The notes under the pieces are model-generated. The model worked only from the letters and a program-made list of their open reading frames with translations, was not told the DNA's origin and searched no databases. This document shows positions 34,784 to 45,344 of a stretch of 64,000 nt of DNA, one piece after another; positions within the stretch are counted from its first letter, which is position 1, and each line of letters starts with the position of its first letter. The position numbers were made by a program, and so were the translations under genes. Origin of the DNA: Gelatoporia subvermispora B (Eukaryota > Basidiomycota > Agaricomycetes > Polyporales > Gelatoporiaceae); NCBI GenBank assembly GCA_000320605.2, contig KB445797.1, positions 347,940 to 411,939 on the forward strand, written 5' to 3'.

Positions 34784-36461
34784 TCATATCGCACTCCGAC
34801 ATTCGGACTCGGGGCACAACACTGGTACGACAGCCATTGCGGTAAACTCTTCTTCGAGACGGTGTTGGCGCGCATTCCAATACGGCTCGTACGGCGAGGC
34901 GAGCAGGGTATGATTTCCCCCCACCACTAAGTCGACGAATGTTTGCAAGTCTTCAATGACGGCATCCCACTCATGGATGTGGGAGCCCTCGTCATCAGAC
35001 GCGTCCGTACTAAGCTCATAGAGCCGGCGTTCGAGTTCGTCTGCCTGTTCCACCAGCTTGCCGAGTTCGGCATGCCTGCGACCTCCAGGGCACATCCCCT
35101 CGAAGGCGGCATACATGAACCGTCGAGCTAGCACAACCTCGGACACATTCCCGACCGCGCTCCAGCCGAAGGTCCGTGGACCTGGGCGGCGGACGATCGG
35201 GAACTGCGCGACGGCGACCAGGGCGGGCGGGAGATGCGCGATAGACATAGACATATCCGCGACCGCTATGTGGATGTCCTGCTCCGGCTGCGCGTGCGGG
35301 TCCGAGGACACGTAGGACTCGCAGTACCAGTTAAGCGCGGCACATGAGGCGTTCTGATCCGGGTCGCCGGCGAGCAGGCGCACGCCGCGCGAGCCGTTGT
35401 AGAGTGCGCTGGGTCGGTCGATGTGACCCCGAGCGAGCAGGCAGCTCCGGTGATACCAGCGCCGGCAACCCGAGCGAGGGCAAAAGTGCATTGTGTCAAC
35501 TTCCAGGACCGCCTCCGAGAGCACCTTCGGGAATGGGTTGTATGGCCTGAAACAGATGCAGGACAACGCACCCGGCCGTGGCTACCAGACGAAGTTTAGA
35601 ATCCAGATCAATGGGAAGGGCCACAGAATGGGTTGCCTACATCAATATGACGCCGTTTGTAGAACAACTGAGATCGGACGAAGAAATCCGACGGCCCTAG
35701 GTTGGGCGGATCCAAATCGGTTTCATCATACTCATGAACATATGTAACATCTAGGGGAGGTCGACGTGAACTTCGAACAAATACATCGTTGTAATGTTTG
35801 ACCCACCAATACAGTCGGTAGCCGGGACAATGTCGACGTTGTCAGAATGGGCCCGTTCACGAGGTGCGAAAGCATTCGTGTCACTGTCGAAGATACAGCC
35901 ATCAAGAGGTTTCCACAATTCCTCCAACAGAAAAGTTCCACTCACAAGGATTTGATGTATTCTGAAAGGTCCAGTGAGGACCAGTACCAATACACCCTCA
36001 CCCAAACGTCGTTCTCCTTCTTAGAGCGTATGGACTCAATGTGTCCCAACCAGATGTCATCGCCGTCCACTTTGTCGCCGCAAAGCATGATCACACTGTA
36101 AAATCGCGCATTAGCGCCCGGACTTGCAGACTGCGCGGAACGTACTCGTCGCCTTTGCGTATTCGCACAAGTTTCGTCGACGCAGTAGAACTGCTTCCAG
36201 TGCTCGTAGAGGCGTCGGAGTCACTGTCACTGTCACTGTCACTGTCAGTTCCAATATCCCAATCTCCCGAGACTGGAAGATACACCTTGAGCAGTGGATG
36301 GATATACAAAGTACGCAATACTCACTGTCTGCAGCGGCATGCTTGGTCATGTCCGCCCACTCGAGTTCCGTTGGAGTATTTTGTGGTAAAATGGGCTTGT
36401 GAATCTTGCGGCGGCTCCATCTGCGCTTCGCATTGCGGCCGCTGTCGCCGTTGGAGGCCAT
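34784..36461 (-). CDS. BAH-PHD domain chromatin protein, with apparent 2-nt frameshift
   Basis: Probable nuclear reader protein. Exon 1 (36461-36326) is basic (RRWSRRKIHKP). After an intron (36325-36273) comes an SD-repeat, then a BAH domain with LVRIRKGDEYV, DDIWLGHIESIRSKKENDVW, VRVYWYWSSLDL and PRERAHSDNVDIVPATDC. Next are HEYDETDLDP and a PHD-type finger: CICFRPYNPF followed by MHFCPRSGCRRWYHRSCLL. The C-terminal part is helical with no known domain. Introns follow GT-AG where seen (donors near 35936 and 35812). At about 36092-36096 the coding text shifts by 2 nt in a GTGTG run (RDFT to VIMLCGDKV), with TGA in the original frame. This is either a disabling insertion, an assembly error or a splice form I could not find. 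The domain assignment itself is solid. Confidence 0.75.
36221..36247. repeat. 6-bp microsatellite (TCACTG)n in coding sequence
   Basis: Four and a half perfect copies of TCACTG/CAGTGA. On the minus strand it encodes an Asp-Ser repeat ahead of the BAH domain. Six-base units keep the frame when copy number changes. Confidence 0.9.
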
Positions 36462-36968
36462 TGCGTGAGGTTCTACGGGTGAGGTCGAAAATATTTCGTC
36501 GCGCGAGGTGAACGGGAGACCGGTGCATCCGTGCTATATAGGGACGCCCCAGTAACCATTACTTACGTGTAACGGTCGATGGCTGTCATGCCGCGCGCAC
36601 CGCACCATGTTGAAGTGAACACCTCGCCTAAAGCTCGTGGCGCTGTAGACCGCATTGTAAATGAACCACAGGGATACGGCTGATTCCTGCACCTGAGATG
36701 CTCGGAAGCATGAAGTTCATGGTTCCATTTGGACGAGTCGCACTGTCGCACGAGTAGAAAGAGGGGACGAAATGCGTGTATCACGAACCATCACGAATCA
36801 ATTAGCAGTAGTTTTGTCAATGTTAATAGTAACAACCCGTGTCGTTAGACCCCGAAGTTGTGTAAGTACAATGCAGGTCTAGTGCCTAAACGTAAACATG
36901 CAAGGATGATTGAGTTATCGCAGCATGCTACCGTAAGAGTAAAACGAGCTCTACACACTCAAAAATGT
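36462..36968. other. intergenic; promoter of BAH-PHD gene
   Basis: About 500 bp between the start of the BAH-PHD gene and the stop of the mL57 gene. A TATATA-like word (GCTATATAGG at about 36533-36542, 70-80 bp from the ATG) could be its core promoter. Nothing else recognised. Confidence 0.4.
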
Positions 36969-37853
36969 TCATGCGGTTGCTGCTGCTCGCGTGGCAGCTG
37001 GTGATACCACAAGCGGTCCGTTCACGCCACCCATCTTCTCGCATATGCCCAGTGCATCCCGGTGGAAAGCATCGTGAAGGCCTTGCTTGTTCCCCGGAAG
37101 GAGGATGTGAGGAAGTAGTCGGGTATGGAAGAAGCGGTGCGCGACTTGGCCGCCCTATGACAAATTCATGAACTCTCCATCACGGCATCCACAGATACAA
37201 CCACTTACATGTTGATGGAATACCCCTCCAATCACGGCTTCTACCGTTGTTCCGTGCACCTTGTACATGCCGATACTCTTCTGAGACTGCGTCGACGATA
37301 GCGACGTCAAGAGGCTTGAGGGATCTCTCCGCAACGCAGGACCGGTGGAAACGCTATTGATGTTCACTGGCGTCCACCTGACCACTTTACCAATGTCCCA
37401 TCGCGGCGCGACAAATTCGCCGAGGACGTAGGTGTTGAGAGCGTTGTCGGCAATGAAGTCAAACTCGTAGTCGGGTGTTAGGGCAGAGGATGATTGCAAA
37501 AACATGAACAGGTACGACTGCAGCACACGCCGCCCTGAAGATCACGAAGACGACGAGTCGACATTAGCCCCGCTCATCAAGCAAAAAGCCGCCACTTGCG
37601 CACCTATAAAACTCATCCGTGCATTATGTCTGTACAAGGCGTCCGGGTGACTTGAATGCGTGAGCATTCTTGCAGCCAATTTTGGAGGGAAGTTGAGAGG
37701 AGGGAAGAGACCATTCATGTGAGCCTCCAATTCTGCTGTCGTTGCCTCGAGCTCGTATGGGGTCGAGGAGGTCGTAGCTGCCTGAGATGGTGATGGAGCA
37801 GGCTGAGCTTGCCGTGCACCACTAGCAGGCGCAACTCTCTGTGCAGTGACCAT
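36969..37853 (-). CDS. MRPL15: mitochondrial large-subunit ribosomal protein mL57 (RNase III-like, 253 aa)
   Basis: Structural protein of the mitochondrial large ribosomal subunit with an inactive RNase III fold. Exons 37853-37604, 37534-37209 and 37154-36969 give 254 codons with the stop, the same size as yeast Mrpl15. The domain shows PPLNFPPKLAARMLTHSSH, HNARMSFIGRRVLQSYLFMF across the first intron, DFIADNALNTYVLGEFVAPR, and KSIGMYKVHGTTVEAVIGGV. The last exon is VAHRFFHTRLLPHILLPGNK. No dsRBD follows, which argues against mL44. The N-terminal 45 residues are Ala/Ser/Gln-rich and may include the import sequence. An in-frame upstream stop supports the start at 37853. It is divergent from the MYND gene. 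Confidence 0.88.
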
Positions 37854-38559
37854 ATGCCGGACTTGCGGTCGCGTAACTGAGGATTCTAACGTTTATAACA
37901 GTTCCCTGGAAATCGTCATGTGCACACACCAGCTGGTATTCGTCGACATGATGGCCGTGGAATGGGACGTGGAGAAGAGAAAGCGCGTGCTAGTCTATTT
38001 GACATCAACATCAGAGCAGGAGGGGCGATAGCATACAAGCCAAGACGATGAACCCGAAGCGGCCGACGAGCAGATGGTCCAGGACGAGCTCGCGTTGAGC
38101 ATAACTTTTGGAATTGCCGCCCGCTATGTCACCGTGGGAATGTTGACTACGATTTTCAGAACTTACTGTATGATAAGTCATGAATACAGGGCCTATATGC
38201 ACAAATACAGTGCACTGAAGCGCTGACCCTCGCTGACCCCCACGGACGTGGTTGCTCGGTGTCTATGATTCTTGCCGTCGTCTACTGGATGAATTTCGCT
38301 ACTCGTGGCCAAGTCGTGTTGCGTAACTGACAGCCGTAATGGCACCGCTTTGGACTATATGCTTGGATACGGAGTCATTGGCCTACCCGCCAGCCAGTCT
38401 TTTTTCCGCGATTTCCGACTGAAAATTGACTGCCGATTTGTAAAGTGTGCCGCCGGCGATGCTGCGTTCTTCCAAAACTTGGATCTTTCCTTCCATTGAG
38501 ACCTCGTCAGTCCCGTTTACGCCTCTAGAACCCCCGACTCCACCGTGCATATTCTCTCA
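37854..38559. promoter_or_regulatory. divergent promoter region of mL57 and MYND genes
   Basis: About 700 bp between opposed starts; no other gene supported. A short plus-strand frame (38305-38499) has no family resemblance and is not called. Confidence 0.35.
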
Positions 38560-39948
38560 ATGGCTCGGCTCACCCGCAATGAGCTTCTGTCTGCATTGGC
38601 TTCTATGGGTGTCGAAATTCCGTCGCATACTAAGCTGGGCGACGACGCATTAGACAAACGTCTCCGACAAGCTCTTGGTTGTGCAGAATCTCTTTCAAGG
38701 GTGCTTCCGGACACTCCATTTGATCCCTTAACGCTTCCCCAATGGCTTTCGCGCAATGGCTCGGTATATGAAGCTACCCGTCGTGGCAACATGCAGGAGG
38801 CCATCATGAACACCGCCGCTGAAATGCGCGGACAGCAGAGCCCGTTTGCCGAGTTGTACAAGAATGTTTTTGTCGACCTTCGTCAAACATTGCTAGGTAT
38901 TTCTCAGATGTGGGATAACGGGGTCCACTGGTGTGTCATTCAGGACCATGTTGCTGATGAGTCGGCCATCAACCTGCGGGTGTGTACATATGTCGTAAAC
39001 TAGTCATTTTCCAAGTGATACATTCCTCACGTTGCAGATATTCGGTGTCTATGAAGTGAACTCGAAGACACCCGCCTTTGTTGTCCTCTACCAACATGCT
39101 ACACGAGAAAATCCGATGCCAGCTTTGCAGTGGTTACAAGCGCGAGCGTCACGTGACCAGAGGATCCAGAAGATCAACGCGACTGTCTTTGAACAGAAGC
39201 TGCTACTGAAGCTGTTGGCGATCAACGCAAAGGTCATGTCGTCGGACTTGGCCCCGTCCAAGGAAAGCGATGAGACAGGCTTCAAGGCGTCATTCCTCCT
39301 TCCGCTGGGGCCGCTCGATTATGAGGATTTGGGGAAGCTCAATAGCGATACTGGATGCGTTCTCTGTGGTTCCAAGACTGCCAGCCGCTGCTCTCAATGC
39401 CAGTCTGTCTCATATTGTGGACAAGGTACGGTTTACGTCAATTCAAACTCTTCACCGTTTACGAGCGGTGCATTGTAGAATGTCAGCGCGCGGATTGGCC
39501 TTCGCACAAGCAGACATGCCGCTCGCTCAAGGGCGGGACTTGGCGCACCCTCCGCTTTCATAACATTCCGCCCGCTATGGAGGGCATGTTTTACACAAGC
39601 GTAAACCGCTTCAACCTGCATCAGGCTGCGACTGACCGCATCCGCAAGCCCGACAACTCGACGCCGCCGCCGAATCTTCACGGCGAGAAGGTATTTCTGG
39701 TGAAGCTCCAGCTCGGCGTCGGTGGGCCCGCAGGCAGCAACCTCATGATATACGACCGCCAGCGCTCGTGTGAGGTGTATTTCATGCGCGAGACGGACCC
39801 GCGGTTATTCCTGGAGTTCAAGGCGGAAGTGGAGGGCCCGAGGAGGAAGTACGGCGGGATCAAGATGTATAGGTGGGCGAAGCGCATCAGCGATTGGGAG
39901 CTGAGTGTGTGTCTGGACCGTGAGCCCCTCAATGAGATCAAGTGGTGA
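38560..39948 (+). CDS. MYND-type zinc finger protein (425 aa)
   Basis: Likely protein-interaction or regulatory factor, target unknown. Exons 38560-38979, 39038-39425 and 39479-39948 total 426 codons with the stop. The MYND finger spans the second intron: CVLCGSKTASRCSQCQSVSYC, then GQECQRADWPSHKQTC, which carries all eight expected Cys/His ligands. The N-terminal 250 residues are helical (LTRNELLSALASMGVEIPS) with no named domain. The C-terminal part (GEKVFLVKLQLGVGG, YDRQRSCEVYF) is typical of basidiomycete MYND proteins of this layout. The start at 38560 is preferred because the frame upstream lacks another ATG. Confidence 0.9.
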
Positions 39949-40960
39949 CGTGGTCATGCAGGCTTGGACCTCTCACCGGTGCTGTCCTTCTTTTCGATGC
40001 TTGTCTTTAGTTATCGCATTGCTATGGGCGTGTGCTTTGTAATGTATGATTTGTAACATATTGCATAGTTGTATTTCATGGCCAAGAGCCCCTCCATCGC
40101 AAGCAGCTCTTACTCGCCGACAGAGATGACCGACCTGCTAGTTGGAAGGAATGGCGAAACGTCTGGTTCACATACTGGCAGTAGGGTCCCATTCTCAACG
40201 TACGCCCTGAGGGACTTGACTGCACGCAGAGAAGGCGTGGAAAGGCACACACGCTGTTCAACACGGCAGTAGCAGTTGAAGGGTGCAGGATCTGGATGGT
40301 ACATATATACACCGGGGGAGTCTAGGATGAGCAATCGAGACGAATGACGGAGCAGGGAATGCGTAAGTCTCCCACTGATGGTGGGTGTGATAAGATCATG
40401 CGTAGCTAACATACTTTCAGATGCGACCGTCAGCTGTGGGTACGCGCTTGGCCTTCACCTACAGTATTGTTCACGACTCGCTTCTGAGCCTAATTCGAGC
40501 TGAGTTGAGGCGCCAATCAGCTGAACATGACTCTAGAGTCGCTCGCTACCTTTTCCGAGTATCGCCGGACACAGTACTTAGTCTTACTTAAACTTGGCTT
40601 GTTCATCAATTCTCGAGAGGATAGCGGGGCATATTGTGTCTGTACCCACTTTGCGGATTATGATTCTCTCATTATGTGCTATATCACCGTCATTGCGACC
40701 ATGTAAGTAGTTATCTGAGAGATGAACGTGATACAAACGTTCTATGTGTCATATGCTCGCGAACTACTGTGTGCTGACATACTTGAAGCTCTTCAGAGCT
40801 GATCGCCAGGGATCAAGCCCATCATGGCCTCGAACATCTGCGTTTTCTCGTTCACACACTCATGGGACTGATCAGTCCAAGAAAAGCTTTCCGACCACTC
40901 GAGGCTGCAATATCGTGAATGAACCAGTGCGAGGGATACCGGCTGCCACACAAAAACTTA
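39949..40960. other. convergent intergenic region, no gene recognised
   Basis: One kilobase between the MYND stop and the stop of the next minus-strand gene. Several short frames exist (for example an ATG near 40527 with MTLESLATFSEYRRTQYL), but none could be extended with convincing splice sites. Confidence 0.35.
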
Positions 40961-42142
40961 CTAGTACATAGCAGTCTGTTTGCGTCCTCTATTCCGAGTT
41001 TTCTTCCCGCTTGGCTTACTCTTCCCCTTCGCTTTTGAAGCCTGGTTGCTGCTAGACGATGCTGCTGACTGAGAATTACATGCAGAGGCCGTTGGGTGAG
41101 GTTGTTTCATTGCATTCCTGTAGCAACAATCAGCGGTAATTAAATTTACTGTATTGTGAACCACTTATCAAACAGACTCACCTCTCAGTTTCCGTTCTTA
41201 CGTCCTCTGCTGTATACTCTTCCAATGCCTTTTTCGTGTCCTCGCTGTGAGAATAACTTAGAAAAATGGCATACTTGTCTTCTACGCCTCACTCACGAAA
41301 ACAACTTCTTTTTAGATAGTTCATCCTTAGGCCGCAGGGCCCTTGGCAAGGATCAGCATGACTACGTTGAGATTCGGTGGAGCACAGCATGCTTACCGGC
41401 CTGCATCTTGGACGGCGCCCCCAGCTGTCTGTGGCCTGATATACAGATCACCTAGAAACCTGCTCGACTTGCGCGGCGCACGGTATGTGCCGTCTTCGTT
41501 CTCGGACAGAGGCATTACCATCTCCCTTTTGCAGTCCGTCCACCGAAAGCGATCTCCCACGCATGTCGTAACCACGATGCTGTCCTTCTTCTCATTCTTC
41601 TCATTGCCGAAGAATATCTGCACCTGATTGCCGGCTGAGGCCGAGGCTTCCACGAATTTAGCTCTGTAGACTTCCAGGACCTGGTCCGTGAAGGCCTCCG
41701 AGTTCTCTCCGTCGTCCAGTATGCCGTCGGTATTTGGGAGTCCCTTGATCTCAACAATATTGAGAACAGCGACATCTTGAACTACCAAAGGCCCACGAAA
41801 AAAGTCTAACAGTGCCGAGAAAGACATAATGTTCGCAATTGCGTTCGCGACTAAAGCTGCCGCAGGGATTGCCTTGCCAAGGTAGATCAGGCAAAAATCG
41901 GGTACCTTGCTCTTTGGCTTAACGTTGCCGTCATTGTCGACTTGGTTGGCACTGAGAACAAATTGAGGGGCAGGGAAGATGCTGCGCGGAGACTGAGAGG
42001 CCACGAAGTTCCAAAGAGCGACGGTCCAATACAGGTACCATACAAACTCGGCATTCGGCTGGTTGTGCACTCTCAAGCATCCGCAGAACGCTTGTATAGT
42101 CTGGAGTTCATGTAGATGATTGGGATCTAGTGGCCCCGGCAT
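40961..42142 (-). CDS. uncharacterised protein with PD-(D/E)XK nuclease-like residues (320 aa)
   Basis: Family not recognised. Exons 42142-41397, 41240-41181 and 41117-40961 join in phase to 321 codons with the stop. The middle of the protein has KVPDFCLIYLG, then about 50 residues later LNIVEIKGLPNTDG. This Asp followed by Glu-x-Lys spacing resembles the PD-(D/E)XK nuclease core, as seen in several basidiomycete orphan families (inference). The N-terminus is helical (HLHELQTIQAFCGCLRVHNQ). The C-terminus is very basic (KAKGKSKPSGKKTRNRGRKQ), suitable for nucleic-acid binding or nuclear import. The short middle exon uses a non-pyrimidine acceptor (GCGAG) and is the weakest part of the model. 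Confidence 0.6.
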
Positions 42143-42699
42143 GGTGAGTACGGGTACCGTAGTGAGTCGACGGTTCTGGGGGAGGACGAATGCAGCGAAG
42201 AGGGGGCTCTGAAGGAGAGTCTGATGTGCGGATAATCCCTAGTCGAAAGTCGTCGGTTTATATCTATGTGCCCGGGCCACATTTTCGCTACTTGGGACAG
42301 TGGCCAGGACATGGTTGGCGGCCACTGGCTGTACCGGGGTCAGACATCATCTTGCAGGAGATCAATTGCACGGAGCGGATAAAGCATCGTGGAACAGTGG
42401 CCTGTAAGTTGTATCGGGCCGGATCAGAGGTTGGGGCATTTGAAGTATGAATGACAAATCTGAGGTGGTCAACAATTCGGGATCCCAACACAACTTCAGA
42501 CGAAGCGTATGCGTGCTTGCGCGCTCGGAGACCGAGACGCTGGGCCACAAGCGTGTTCTCAGCACGTGCCAATACTATCGTCTTATAAGAAGGCGCTCTT
42601 CCAATCGCATATCCACATTGTATCCACAATCTCAACAGTCAGCGCTTCCAGTCAAACCATCCGCCCACATCGTTTCCTACTCGCGATCAACGTCCAGAT
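42143..42699. promoter_or_regulatory. divergent promoter region
   Basis: About 560 bp between opposed starts of the nuclease-like gene and the small acidic gene. No conserved element identified. Confidence 0.35.
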
Positions 42700-43236
42700 A
42701 TGACTTGGATTTTCGGCTGGCCTCTAGAGCTCGAGCGGGCTATTGAGTACGCCCAAGAGCAGAAGCTTGACCGCAGCGGCACGCGTATGGACGAAACTCA
42801 GCTTTACCTCGCCGCTGCGATGCACATCATGCAGAAGCTCTACCTGTACGACTGGCCTCTGAAGGCATGCTGGGATGGCAAGCGGATGAAGTCGGTCTTC
42901 GCGCTCTGCATTGACAAGAAGGCCAGGACTGCCGAAGAAGCCAAGATTCGCATGTCCAGGATGCCGCCATACGAAACGGCTCTCAAGCTAGCAGGCGTCC
43001 TTCAGGCCGAAGATGAGCCTAAGTGGTATCGGTACGATGATGGAACGTATACACCATGGAGGGGAGAGCTGTATCCGCCGGCTGACTCTGACGAATCTGA
43101 CGGTTCGGATGAATCTGATGAATATAACGAATCTGACGCAGAGTTATCTGGAGAGGCCCACGATGCGCGGAGTCAAACTCCCGTGGCTACTCCCAGTGGC
43201 GAGGTTGGATCAGGACCTGAAGAGCGCGTGGAATAG
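42700..43236 (+). CDS. small acidic hypothetical protein (178 aa, single exon)
   Basis: Uninterrupted frame with typical coding composition, family not recognised. Residues 1-115 form a compact region with several Trp and Tyr (MTWIFGWPLELERAIEYAQE, MHIMQKLYLYDWPLKACWDG, KWYRYDDGTYTPWRGELYPP). Residues 125-150 are a low-complexity acidic tract of D, E and S (DSDESDGSDESDEYNESD), encoded by a degenerate GAATCTGAC-like repeat at about 43086-43140. The tail is polar. No signal peptide or membrane span. It might be an intrinsically disordered nuclear or cytosolic factor; that is only a guess from composition. Confidence 0.65.
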   Translation: MTWIFGWPLELERAIEYAQEQKLDRSGTRMDETQLYLAAAMHIMQKLYLYDWPLKACWDGKRMKSVFALCIDKKARTAEEAKIRMSRMPPYETALKLAGVLQAEDEPKWYRYDDGTYTPWRGELYPPADSDESDGSDESDEYNESDAELSGEAHDARSQTPVATPSGEVGSGPEERVE

Positions 43237-44400
43237 GTATGGATTCAAGTCTCACCTGATACAGATGTATTGTCTCTGATGGACGCCTCCAGGGCCTGCA
43301 GAGCACAGCGAGTGCTGCCATTTCGATCAAACTGGGCATCCGACCGCGCTGACGCACACCTGTGTTACGCACACGATCCACCTCTATATATATTGATTTT
43401 CTACTTTATGTTTGACTCATGAGATCTACAACCTGATTATACTAAGTGTTTCCTGTACTGGCTGGAGAGGGTGATTCCTGGTCACGGTCTCATGCACTGC
43501 AATGGAACCGGAGGAGACGGCACGATGTTTAAATCGCTCGCCAGCCTCGCGTTGCCTTCGGACTACGTCATCCCTAGTTCCTGTCCTTTCGTTACTGTGA
43601 GATCACACGGGCGTATTGACATTGCGAGTGTGAGAAAACATATCAAGATATCTGGGTGTGTTCAACATTCAATATAAATCCCACCAGGTACACTTCGAAT
43701 TTCGTGTGATGCCTCTGCAAGAGGCGGGCAGAATTTGAACGCTTGACATCAACTTCCCAAATTTTGCGGATCCGTTAACCGGGGTACCCCCTCCCCCCTT
43801 CCCCCCTTCTTGACCAGGCCACGCCGAAGCAATGCCGTCAAATTGCGCAAGCCACGACGTGGCCACGGCGACGCGTCTACCGCGTTTTGCCTCACGTGAC
43901 GGCTACCAAGGCATGGATCGGCGCCTATTTCGCCAACATTCCTTGACGCCTCAAACGACGACGAGTGGACGAGACCTCGCAAGAAATTGTGGGCACGTCG
44001 AAAAGAAGTATTAACACGAGATTTGAGGAACATGAGGTGATATGAGCCGAGTGAGAGGCTGGGTAATCAAACTTCGTGAGAAGTGCCTCCAAAACGCGAT
44101 CAAAGACCCCGGGTACCACCTGGGGCCCGGTCCCTTTGCAAATAGATTGGTGTCCCCAATTCAGATTTCGCCCACCTCTTGTGCCTCTGTGCCTCTACTA
44201 GAGTGGCGTGGGCCAAGGCAGTCCCGCGGTGCCAAGGAGTCGAAATATCATGTGAACGCAAGTCTCAGAGTGTCTCCGTCTCTGTTAATCCGCAGGACAG
44301 ATAGCGACATAGGCCCAGCTATTTCATTGTGATCCCAAAACTTGAGGCTGAATATTTCACGGATGTATACACTTGACATCTTTCTTGTGATCAGTTTATT
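43237..44400. other. intergenic, no gene recognised; C-rich tract
   Basis: About 1.2 kb with no supported gene. A pyrimidine run (CCCCCTCCCCCCTTCCCCCC) lies at about 43787-43806, next to a GGGGTACCC word. Confidence 0.4.
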
Positions 44401-44439
44401 CCACTTGTGTCTACTGCGACCCCAGTCCAGGTTGTGTAC

Positions 44440-45076
44440 GCGATGTTCGAGATGCAGTGAGCGCCCGAACTTTGACTCTGACAGCCACCAACGCGTCAGT
44501 GGCCGTACTACTATCTTTGAACATCTTGGATGTGGTTGGAGCATTCGACGTCGTGCGCATCTTCTCATGCAATGACTGATCTCAGTCAACATTTTTGCCT
44601 CAGTTCTTTGGCGACGAGCCAATATTCGAAGTACCCCCGTATTTTATCGGAACGCGCTCAAAGCGTGTAGATGATCTTCACGCAGGGTATTCTCGGTGAT
44701 CATATCCCACTTCCTTCTCGATCTTCGAAATGCAGCCTCCGAATCGACCGGGGACGCTGCGAAGGGACAGCTTCTCTCTTTTATTCACCCCCAAGCACAG
44801 AGTATCCGGTTAGCAGCATTTGTCGACAACATCGGAGAGCTTCTGGACACAAGATCAGAATGTGCCGATCCCGACATGACCTGGATGGACACTAACGATA
44901 TCAGTAGCGATGAGAGTGGTGTCTATGATGTGCAGGTTGACTCTGCTGCACATGACGCTTTACCCTTGGACACCACCCGCACACTGCCGGGAGATGTAGA
45001 CATCGGAGACATCACCACTGTAGATAGAGAGAGCAAATGCAATTGCTGTAACAATGTACGCAATGTGATAGTGTAG
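44440..45076 (+). pseudogene. C-terminal remnant of a DUF6533-type 7TM protein
   Basis: The text LTLTATNASVAVLLSLNILD (about 44474-44533) looks like the last transmembrane helix region, and IISHFLLDLRNAASESTG from 44699 matches the characteristic cytosolic tail (I-S-R/H-F-L-L-D/N-L-R) of basidiomycete DUF6533 seven-helix proteins. The tail continues through LAAFVDNIGELLD and an acidic end to the stop at 45076. The two parts are separated by stops and frame changes, and no other helices were found upstream, so this is probably a truncated copy. Function of the family is unknown; a receptor-like role has been suggested only from topology. Confidence 0.4.
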
Positions 45077-45344
45077 TTGATACATTCGTGTCAGGCGAAC
45101 AGCCCAGGATGCGACCCAATCCTAGACCATAATCAGCATTATCGAAGCGATGGTCGTTAAGCTCGAAATCATTTCTCCCACCGTGAGTCTCTTCCGCATA
45201 CAAGGAAACTGAACTTGTACAGCCATATACAGGCACACTGGCTACGTCATACAGCTATCATTCGTCCATACAGGTCGAAGAACAAACATGTCTTCACGAG
45301 TGAGACTGCGGTAGCGGTTATAGATATCGATCTCTTGGTATCGC

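Noticed and set aside
43690..43770. tRNA-like text (GTTCAAATTC on the minus strand)
   Set aside because: No acceptor stem or D-arm pairing can be formed around it, and the T-stem bases do not pair.
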